A stretch of DNA of 10,626 nt from the NCBI GenBank assembly GCA_028565635.1, contig JAOXYB010061635.1, forward strand, positions 1 to 10,626, given 5' to 3'. Source of the stretch: Phoronis ovalis. Taxonomy: Eukaryota; Phoronida; Phoronidae. Below, in pieces: positions 1 to 9,700 of the stretch (position 1 is the first letter of the stretch; the number at the start of each line of letters is the position of its first letter). Both the position numbers and the translations under genes were made by a program. Below the pieces are notes generated by a model that did no database searches, was not told the DNA's origin, and saw only the letters and a program-made list of their open reading frames with translations.

Positions 1-467
1 TAAAAAAATTTAAGTACAGCTTTATAAGATGCTTACTCATAGTTCTTATATTTAAATAACTTGATCACCAAATTTTTTTATTTTCTAGAATATGTGTTAT
101 TGTGGCATACTTTAGGCCTGATGTATAATCCATAAATATAATTTAAAGAAGTTCCGAGTCAAGTAGTCTATAGTGTCTGAGAACAAACACAGAAATACTT
201 GGAACTATTCATCAACTCCTTGCTCAAAGAGCTGAGAGATACAATACTCTGTTGTAACACTTTAATTAGCCTTTGTGTATAGAGTCTTGACTCTGTGGAT
301 GCATCTCAATGTGTAATATATCAGCATGCCAAAACTAGGCACAATTTAGCTAATGTTTTGCTTCATGGACTTTGACATGTGTTTTTAAAGTCATCCTGTC
401 TCCTAACACCATTCGTGGTAAATGGCACCAAGTAAAACCCATTACATTTCATAATTATTACAAAAAA
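1..467. other. non-coding AT-rich sequence, probably intron
   Basis: I see no gene in this stretch. It is AT-rich and CpG-poor (two CpG in these bases), with no long open frame and no convincing exon with both splice sites. Because the giant exon that starts at 728 opens with a split codon, this sequence is most simply the 3' part of the intron before it. An acceptor-like string, a T-rich run ending in CTAG near 80-89, has no matching donor or frame and is not called as an exon. The upstream exon or exons carrying the true start codon lie outside the window. Confidence 0.6.
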
Positions 468-705
468 TTTATTACTCCATTTCAGATTATATAAATTAAT
501 TACATTACTTGAACAAATAACACGTTATAACTATACTAGATCTAGTTATATAACTGTATTATTGGTAGTCTTCAGAAGCATAGGGAAACTTTATTACTCC
601 ATTTCAGATTATATAAATTAGTTACATTACTTAAACAAATGACACGTAATTACTATACTAATTATATAACTGTATTGTTGGTGGTCTTCAGAAGCATAGG
701 TAAAC
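468..705. repeat. two-copy intronic tandem duplication (122 + 116 bp)
   Basis: Copy 1 runs 468-589 and copy 2 runs 590-705. Both begin TTTATTACTCCATTTCAG and end GAAGCATAGG or near it. They are about 90 percent identical by eye, and copy 2 lacks 6 bp. A third start (AAACTTTATT, 702-711) follows and merges directly into the polypyrimidine tract of the splice acceptor at 727. Each copy contains acceptor-like CCATTTCAG, ending at 485 and 607. This looks like a local tandem duplication next to an exon boundary rather than a transposon: there are no terminal inverted repeats and no coding capacity. Confidence 0.9.
535..546. repeat. 12-bp perfect palindrome in copy 1
   Basis: ACTAGATCTAGT is a perfect palindrome inside the first tandem copy. 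Its flanks (GTTATAACTAT to the left, TATATAAC to the right) extend it imperfectly. The second copy carries a 6-bp deletion exactly here, which destroys the palindrome. That fits replication slippage at a hairpin. No function is claimed. Confidence 0.7.
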
Positions 706-733
706 TTTATTCCTACTATTTTTCCAGGTGCAG
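700..733 (+). promoter_or_regulatory. 3' splice acceptor of the giant exon, with a tandem alternative 6 nt on
   Basis: TATTTTTCCAG ends at 727 and is followed by the long open frame. An in-frame TAG at 697-699 closes the frame upstream, so coding must be reached by splicing, and the intron interrupts a codon after its first base (phase 1). A branch-point candidate, TAAAC (701-705), lies about 23 nt before the AG. A second AG at 732-733 (GTGCAG) would keep the same phase and remove only two codons' worth of sequence, so both are usable in frame. The 727 site has the better pyrimidine tract. Confidence 0.75.
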
Positions 734-3700
734 TAAAGAAAGAAAATTGCAAGATATTTGATGGTATCAAGACGGAATATTCTGTTCCGTTTTTTGAAAA
801 GTTTACTGCATCAGGAGATTTTGAGAGTAGTTGCTATTTAAAACAAGAACCTGAGGATTACTCATTGTCTCATCTTAGCGATCACGATATGATACATTAT
901 AAAGATGCCATTGTTCACCTAGAGCAGCTTCCACTGATTGAAAAATTAGTACATCAGGAAAATAATGATGAAATTGTCAGAATTGAAGATTGTGGGCTAC
1001 TGGTTGGAATCTCAAATGTAAAAGTGACAAAGTATACACAGAGTGGTGAAGAATTTGTTGAATATGTCTGTTTGCTTTGTGGCTGCAGCAGCCAGCATAT
1101 CAAAGAGATCAGCAGACATGTATCACAGCATTCATCGACTAAGTTGAAGTTTTCATGTGAACATTGCAATTTTTCATCAGATTATATGTCTGAAATGTCT
1201 CGACATGGGTGGTTGCACAAACAAAAAACAAATGTTAAGACAACCGAGTTGCTAAGTCATTTGCCAATTAAGGCAACTAAGTTGCTAAGTCATTTGCCAA
1301 TTAAGGAAACTATGAAGACATATCTATGTGGTTTGTGTCCAACATCTTATAACACATTGGGGGGTTTAACTCAGCATGAACAGTGCCATAATAGAAATAA
1401 ACCAGCAAAATATCGCTGTAAGATTTGTAGATATGGTTGTGATGGCCTCAACGGGTTTAAAAAGCATAAAAAACGACACTTAGATTGTAGGCTACCATCC
1501 TTAGAGGAGCACATTAAACGTAGATTTACATGCGGCAAAAGTGGTACCAAGACGATATACAGATGTACTGAATGTCCTGTAACCAAAAAAACTGTGAAGA
1601 ATATTCAGTTGCATGCAACGTTTCATAATGGTGTGGGAAAACAAAAGTGTCACTTTTGTAATTATTGTGCTAATTCAGGGAAAATAATTACTATCCATGA
1701 AAAGGTACATACTGACAAGAAAAATACTACGGTAAACCTAGATGATACGGTAGATAGTGATAGTTCTAAAAAGTCTGACGTTTATCATGAACGACCCAAT
1801 TTAAAAAGTAACAACAATGAAATACGAGAAATGAAGAAGATATCAGGTATTCAAATGGTAGTGATCACATTTAAACATAAAAGAGGGAAACTGTTCAAAT
1901 GTAAAGCATGTGATTTTACACTGTCTACAGAAGATCACAAAGTCATGAATGTATGTTCACGACATGCACTGTATCACAAAAGTAGCACACGGTTCAAGTG
2001 TGAAACCTGTAAGTTTGGATTTGACAAGCAACAAGGTTATGCTGCTCATTTCAATGGTGAAAAACATATTCTAGGTAATTCTGTTGCGTCATTAAGTGAC
2101 TGGCAAGATAGTGGCTCAACGGGAATGGAGTCTGTGACAGATTTGAAAGGTTATGGTACTGTACATGTAAAAATGCATGTATCTGATAAAACTGCCAAAA
2201 TTCCGTGTCTGCTGTGTCCAGCTATGTTTCGAACCGAGGAAAGGAGAGCAAAGCATAATGTACATCACGGTATGCAAGCTAAGCATTCTTGTGTATATTG
2301 TAATTACGCCACAGATAATATGCGTGTGTTTAAAATTCATGAAGGTGTGCATAGTGGTTCTAAAATGGTTTCCTCAAAGTGGCAATGTACATTTTGTCCA
2401 GTAGTTTTCAATAATAAAGATTTCTGGCAGCTCCACCTTAAAAGGCATAAGAAAAGAACAAGTTTTATGTGTCCAATTTGCAATTATGGTGCAGCAAGTT
2501 CTGCCAAGCTGAAGATCCATTCCAAGTATCATAATCATTGTGAAAGCAAGAAAACGCATTCTGTGAAACAGAGCCATGAAAACGGAGTGTTATTTGAACA
2601 AAAGTCAAGTACACGAGTGAAGAATGAATTGTCAAAGAGAAGTAGTACTGATGGTCATTTTGAACAAACAAAACGTAAAAGAACAACGTCTGAAAACATG
2701 GATTTGAATGGTGCAGATGCAGCAATCCAGCCTTCTGCCAAGCACCAGAAACTAAATGAAAATGTTTCTTCACATGAAGGTACACACTATAAATGTCAAC
2801 ATTGCCCTGTACATTTGCCATTTAAGTATGAGCTTCAAGAACATGAAAAACAACATTTGATGAAAACAGATTTTGTCTGTCCAATTTGCAGCTACGCAGC
2901 AGAAACTTGGCCTGTCTTAGCAGATCATCAAAAGTGTCATCGTGCTGAAGCTGTGTCATCTATCAATAGCACAGAATATCATTGTAAACATTGTCCAGTA
3001 AAACTGGTGTATATATATGAAATGATGGTTCATGAAAAATGTCATGGTGTGAGCAGTGACTTTGTCTGTCCTATTTGTAATTATGCTGCTGATACCTGGC
3101 CCTTTTTAGCTGATCACCAAAGATGTCATACAAGCCAATTTGCATCTTCACAACAGCAAACAAGTACACCACCAGAAAGTGAAATAAAGCTGTCCCCTTT
3201 GAAATTAAAAAGTGATCATATTGAGAAAACTTGTAGGGAGGATAAACAGCGAACTGACAACCCTCATAACTTTGATTCTATAGCAAAAAGCCAAAGCAAT
3301 CATTTTTATGGTAGATTAGCTCGAGTAGTCACTGGCAAGCACCATGCAAAATCAAGACAATGTCCTTATTGTCCACACATGCACCATTCTATTGTCACTG
3401 TTGGTAGCCATGTTAGAAGACATTTTGAATCTGCTAAATACTACTGTAAAAGATGTCACTATACAACATGCCTTCGCAAACAATTTGAGAAACATAAAAA
3501 AGCTCAAAGGTGCAAGAAAGTTGACAAAAGTGATTTGGAGTTGGTTTTAACTGGATCACATGTGACTGGATTATGTAGCATTAAGATTGATAAACAGAAT
3601 GTCATTAATTTGGATAGTTCTGAAAATTTGAAAATTCCAAAAGCAGATGAAGATTTCTTCAAATTAGGAACAAGACATCGTTCTTTTTCTGGACGCATGA

Positions 3701-6700
3701 TGATTAAATGCCCTTATTGTGAATTCCAACGTGACTCAAAGAAGGCATTCATTGAACATGTCAAAAAACACTACATAATTACTGGCTCAAAGGTTTGTGA
3801 CAAATGCAACTTTAACACAGATGCACTTTCACACTTTACGTACCATAAAAACAATATGCTGTGTAAGAATGTTGGGAAGCAGTTAAAAGAATTAATGAAA
3901 AATGTAAGAATTCCCAAGTCACCACAGAAAAAAAGACTGCAAAATCAGTTAGAAAAAGGCTCAAAATATTTAACAAGTATTGAAATTCCATCTGATGAGT
4001 ACTTAAAAAGTATCTTGTTACACATGAATGGATCTTACGTTTGCCCCTTCTGTAGCTGTAAAGACAGTTCATGGTCAAAATCTGTGAATCACCTTAAACA
4101 TCACTATAAAGCTGAAAAATATCGATGTGAAGAATGCCTCTACAGTAGTAATAATGAATATCGTGTGAATTATCATCTCAAGAAGATGACATGCAAAAAA
4201 CGTAATCTGGATGCAGAAAAGGCTCAAATGCATTCTTCTGTTTCTGGAGCTGGAAGTATACCTACAGAAGCTGACAACCAGAGTGAAGTACTATACATAA
4301 GAAAAAATTCAACTCCTGCAACATTTACTGGTGATGCTAGCGACAGCGTACACGGAGACAATTATTATTATAATCTTACTGTGTATGTAGAAAGAGATGG
4401 TAGAAAATTTCGTAAATGTCCTCATTGCAGTGTTGGAGATTTGTCTCATACAAAGCTGACTGGACATGTGAAGAAACATTATAACAAATCCAAATTCACT
4501 TGCAAAAAATGTCTCTTTAGTGTGGACAAGGATAGCGAACTTGAAGATCATAAGAGGCATGTTATTTGTTATGAAAGAGATGATAGTAAAACTGGAAGTA
4601 TGAGTTTTGAAAATGTTAAGAGCTGTCCCAGTGACAGTCATGATAGTGAGAATGATGAGCCGGAAAACACTGACTTAGAAGCAGGCAATTCCAGTGAAGG
4701 AAGTCGTAGCTCGTGTAAAGCTAGAGATTTTAACTCTAACACGAGGGAAACTGAGACTGTCACAAAAAGTGATGGTGATTTTGTTCCTACCAATTCCACT
4801 GTTTATGAGGACAATGAATTTTATTTCAAGATGACCAAGCTTGTTACAAGAAGTGGCTATCAAGTATGGAGTTGTCCACACTGTAGTTTTACTGGTAAAA
4901 ATGCGAGAATTATAGTAGCACATGTGAAGAAACACTATGTTAAAGCCAGTATAACATGTGAGAGGTGTTTTTTCAGCACTGACAACACTCACAGCTTTGA
5001 ATATCATCGCACTAAAGTTCGATGTAAAAGGCGAGATCCACAATCAGATCCAAGAAAAGTGGATGGTAAGACTGCTACTGAGCCTATGGCAACAAATGAT
5101 GAAAAAGATGATGATTTTTATCAAAAACTGCTAAAAAAGGTTGCCATGGGTGATTATTTTGTTAAGTGCTGTCCTCATTGTAAAGCTACTGATAAAAGCA
5201 CACCAAAAATGATTCGGCATGTGAAACAACATTATCAGAAATTGCAATATACTTGTGCAAAGTGCAAATTTAGTACAGACCTAAAAGGAAGCTACCAATA
5301 TCATGTATCACAGGGTAGTGACTACTGTAAACTAAGGGAAACGGAATTCAAAGAAATCGAGTTGCTTAATGACACCTCACCAAGACAAGTGAATAAGAAA
5401 ACTCCTGCTTCTGATGACATAGTAACAACTGTACCAGAAGCAGATAAAGATTTTCTACATTTAGCTTACATCATCAGTAAAGATGGGAAACGTCATATAC
5501 GGTGTCCACATTGCAGCTATACAACAAGAGATGCACTTTCTTCAGAAAAAGAAATAATTACACACATTAAAAGACACTATGCAAAATGCAAATTTACATG
5601 TGACCGTTGTAATTATAGTGTTGATTTTGCAGCCAATTTGACGTATCACACTAAATTCGCCAAATGTAAAATCAGAAATCAGGAACTAGTTGGTTATGCA
5701 GACAAGCATGAGAAAGTATTGTTGCCAGCGGTAGATAGGGAATATGTGTCTAGCAGCAAAAGCATATGTCAACCTAAAATATCATTTTGTATGGCTAAAC
5801 AAGATGAAAGGCTTGCACACATTAAAAGAAATAATTTGTCAGATACTGAGATATCATCTCCTAAGGTTACAGGTCAAAGTTCAACCATTATTTCTGCAAA
5901 TCAAGGTGAGCAATTATCAACTGAAACTGTGAATACAATAAAGTATATTCCTAAGCATGCAAATGAATATTTTTCATTAGCAAAACTAGTTTTAATTAAC
6001 GATAAAGCTATGAAATCATGCCCACACTGCAGTTTTCATGTTCGAGAGCAGGATAGATCTTTGATAATTAACCATATGAAAAAGCATTATATCCAGTCAG
6101 AGTTCACCTGTGAAATATGCAGATATAGTGTTGAAACTATTCAGAAGTACACCTTTCATCGCAAGTATGTAAAATGCCATAAATGGAGTAATACTGAAAA
6201 AAGCACAGACAATGAGATCACCAATGAAAAATCTGAAATGTCTGATCAGATTAAGTTGGCATCCTCTTCTAAAACTTTTGCTTGTGCAAAGTGTACTTAT
6301 AACACAGAGTATAAAACTTCATATGAAGATCACAAGCTTTGTCATACAAGAAAAAGAAGATATACTTGTAAGAAATGCAGTTATAGTGTCAACCAACTGT
6401 TTATTCTGCAAAGTCATCAGTTGTCTACTTCTTGTAAAGGCTGTGGATATTGGGCGAAAAATTGGTTTGATTTGGAAGGACCACAGAGCGATTCTCAATC
6501 TAGCATTGTTGATCAGCCAGAAGTGTCTGAAAGGAATGCAGACCACAGTATTGATACTTGTAGTAAAGAGTCTTTTGTACCAGTCTACAGAAAGTTAATT
6601 AAAAGAATTTCAAAACGGGGTAAAAAATTGTACCAATGTCCTCATTGTAGGTTCCTATGTAAGGGACTTAGTGGGATGCTCAATCATGTTCATAAGCATT

Positions 6701-9700
6701 ATGTTAAAGATAAATTAGAGTGCGAGTTTTGTCATTATAGTACAGAGTCTCAGAAAGATCTCAATTGGCACAAAGTGCATTATTGTCAAACAGTAGAGAA
6801 GAATACTTTGATAACTAATAGCGCCAAAGGACAAGTAGTCATGAAGTCAGTTTCTAGAAGCCACATTGCTAAGAAATCCTGTTCCAAATATTTGGGTCGT
6901 ACTGTAGCTCGGAAATCAACAAGTGCATTTTCAAATGTTAGGAAAGATGTGCAACCACTGAGTAGTAGTAGTAGCGAAGTGCAACCACAGCAAAAATACA
7001 CTTTTGAAGTTATTGGTGCAGACAACAGTAATCCAGAACTTTATACTATGCTTCAGGAAAGATGTGAACATAATAGTACATTTATTACTGGAATTTTTGA
7101 AAATATTGCTGTAAAAGAAGAAGAAGAGTCATCTGATAAATTGTATGGAAGTGCAAGATCAAATCAGGAAACAAAGAGCTCTGAAAGTCAAGATGATTGC
7201 AACATTAACTTTTGTGATTCTGTCAGTGAATCTACTTTATTTGAGCCAAGATCTACAGCAACCAACAAGAATAATTTAGTCTTGGATAAAACTGAAAATG
7301 ATGTTACAGTTTCGGAAGCAAATCAAAATAAAAAGACACAGAATATTTTTAGTACTACGGATAATTTTGGATTTGTTGTACAAAACATTTCATCTGGTGC
7401 AGAATTAATGACCTATGCTCAATCTGATGTAAGTGTGAAAGACACTGTAAGCACATGTCAAGCTGAAGCTTCCTCTAAACCAGAGTCTGGTTCTGATAAT
7501 ATTATTGATGACTTTTTGTGTAAGATGATTTCTGATGACTCAAGTACCATAAATGATAACAAGGATAAGAATTGCGGAGAATTGCAACCAGATTCTTTTT
7601 TATACAAAGTAGCCTCGGAAAACTGGACTCTAAACAAAGTGGATTATAGAAACTCTTTGCCTTCTTACAATGCAAAGAAGACAGCTTCTCAAGCACATCA
7701 GGACAAGCCAACTACAGATATCTCTGGTGTTCTAAAGACATTTCTCTCTAAAAATTCAAAAAACCCTGAGAAAACTAAGCCATCCCGTGACAACAGACAT
7801 AAAGCTATCATGCTTAGTACTGATGAAGTTGCCTCACTGGTGTTGAGGTCTCGTGGCCAGAAGAGAAAGCAGTCTCACACAAAATGTGTTGATGGTTTTG
7901 AAAGAGGCCATGCTTACCAGAAGGAAAAACAATTTGAAGAGTTGGCAGAGCCAGCTAAAAAATGTGTCAATAACTCCTTGAAGCAGATGCAGTATAGCAC
8001 AACAGACAATGTGACTGTTGCTGTCACAGAAAATACAGCAAGCTTGGCACATAAGCTCAATTACACTAGCAGTAAACTTTTGATTGGAGGGCTGTCCTTA
8101 AGCCATGATGATAGTTGTCCAAAGGAAAATGATGCTTTGAATAATATTCAGAAACAAACTCGAGAGAAAGTAGCTTTTGATGCAGGAAGTGATTCAGATT
8201 CTGATAACTTGGTTATTGACGAGGATACCGAGGATACAATTGTACATGTAGAACGAAGTGAAATTGAATGCGACAATGATGTAGATTCTCAGAATCATAC
8301 AGCCATAAATTTAACTAAAGAGAAGAGTGGCAATGAGAGTGAAGAGCTGTTTCAATGTACGAATTGTTCTTCCAGCTTTTGTAGTGAATCACTGACGATT
8401 GAACATATGGAAAAAAGTAAATGTTCTAAAAGTGTCAATAAAAATCAGTCAGTTATGATAGTTCCTGAAACAACATCTGAGAAAAATGCTTTATGTTTCA
8501 CCTGCAAATATTGTAACATGAGTTTTAGAAATCAATTACTTTATGGGGAGCATGTAAAAGTTCATGATCTTGTAAGTGACGTTGTTAAAGACAGATACAC
8601 ATCAGCTACAGAAAAGGAAAAGAATGAACCACACCACTACAACACTAAATTAAAAGTGAATGAGAGTGACAAGCTGTTTCAATGTACAAATTGTTCTTTC
8701 AGCTTTTGTAGTGAATCACTGATGACTGAACATATGGAAAAACGTAAATGCTGTGAAATTGTCAATAAAAAGCAGTTAGGCATGATAGTTCCTGAAACAA
8801 CACGTCACTATAAAACTAAATGGGATATTCACGAACCACAATGTGAAGCATGTCAGAAAAGCTTTTTTAGTTTTGAGAGACAGTATAGTGTTAAGTGTAA
8901 TATATGCCATCGTGCATTTCATAAGGAAGTATGTTTAATGAAGCATAAACGATTGCACCTAAGATATCAATGTCGTAAATGTCCTTTGAACTTTGACTCA
9001 AAAGAATTTCATGAAAAGCACATGGAAGCCTTCCATAATAAAAATACTCCTGTGGCACAAAATCAGTTGTGTGATCATTGTCCTCTCTGCTTAGAAGTAT
9101 TATCTAAGAATAGTGAGGACTTTCATATGAAAGAACATGCACAAGGAAAATTGATGCATGTTTTTTATCTATGTCGTAACTGCTCTCGTAATTTCCAGTC
9201 GAAGGAGTTGTACCTAGAGCATAAAGAAAAGTGTTGGACATTTCCTAGTGGAACTGGACCCAAGAGCGGTGGTTCTTACTTGTATCCTGTGGAAGCAACT
9301 CCTAAAGATTCACTGGGCAATGATGACAGTGAAGACGACTGTGTGAGTATTCAGGAAACGAATGTCAACAAAACCAGCTCTTTAGAGAAGCCAAATAATC
9401 TCCTCTTTGTGGCCAAGTTGCAAACAATGCATGGAAATGAACATAATGATAAGAATCAGTGTATAGCATTAGCAATCCCTGTCAAGTACGTGGGCAAGTC
9501 CACAACAAGTGTTAATGGTAGCGAAGACGATTGTTTGGAAGACGATTGTTTGATTGTAGATGTTAATACCACCGCTACAACGAATGTTCCTTCAGGTCTG
9601 GTTATTGACTCAACAGTTTCGACCGCTCACAAGGATGATAATGATGACATTTTTACTGTCCCATTGGTAACGTCAAAAGTGCAAAATGTCTTTGTTGATA

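Larger units (their letters stand above)
1069..3129 (+). other. N-terminal zone: eight C2H2-C2H2 finger pairs
   Basis: The pairs span 1069-1218, 1327-1479, 1564-1710, 1900-2067, 2206-2352, 2386-2532, 2794-2940 and 2983-3129. The first finger of a pair usually reads CxxCP, and the second reads CxxC followed by N, K, R or S and then an aromatic residue (for example CNF, CRY, CNY). Most are C-x2-C-x12-H-x3-H. The exceptions are the first finger of pair 4, with 17 residues between Cys and His, and its second, with H-x5-H. Linkers inside pairs are mostly seven residues, the classic length, but none has the TGEKP sequence. Linkers between pairs are variable, so pairs rather than fingers look like the structural unit. 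Pairs 7 and 8 are close copies. Confidence 0.9.

Noticed and set aside
468-705. MITE or other transposon
   Set aside because: The copies are directly adjacent, without terminal inverted repeats or target-site duplications, so a plain tandem duplication is enough.
692-727. Exon start at the TCTTCAG acceptor-like site ending at 691
   Set aside because: With the phase needed for the long frame, the second codon after it is followed at once by TAG at 697-699.
865-867. TTG as a start codon of the large frame
   Set aside because: TTG starts are bacterial usage. The frame is open upstream to the splice acceptor at 727, and the codon reads as Leu inside the exon.
889-891. First in-frame ATG as the true start
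   Set aside because: Possible only if the upstream exon is non-coding. An out-of-frame ATG at 761 precedes it with a 26-codon frame ending at 841, and the 728-888 segment has protein-like SUMO motifs, so an upstream start is preferred.
954-8052. Open frames of 62-128 codons on the minus strand or other plus frames inside the exon
   Set aside because: They are shadows of the long frame. Their translations have no domain and their positions follow its codon structure.
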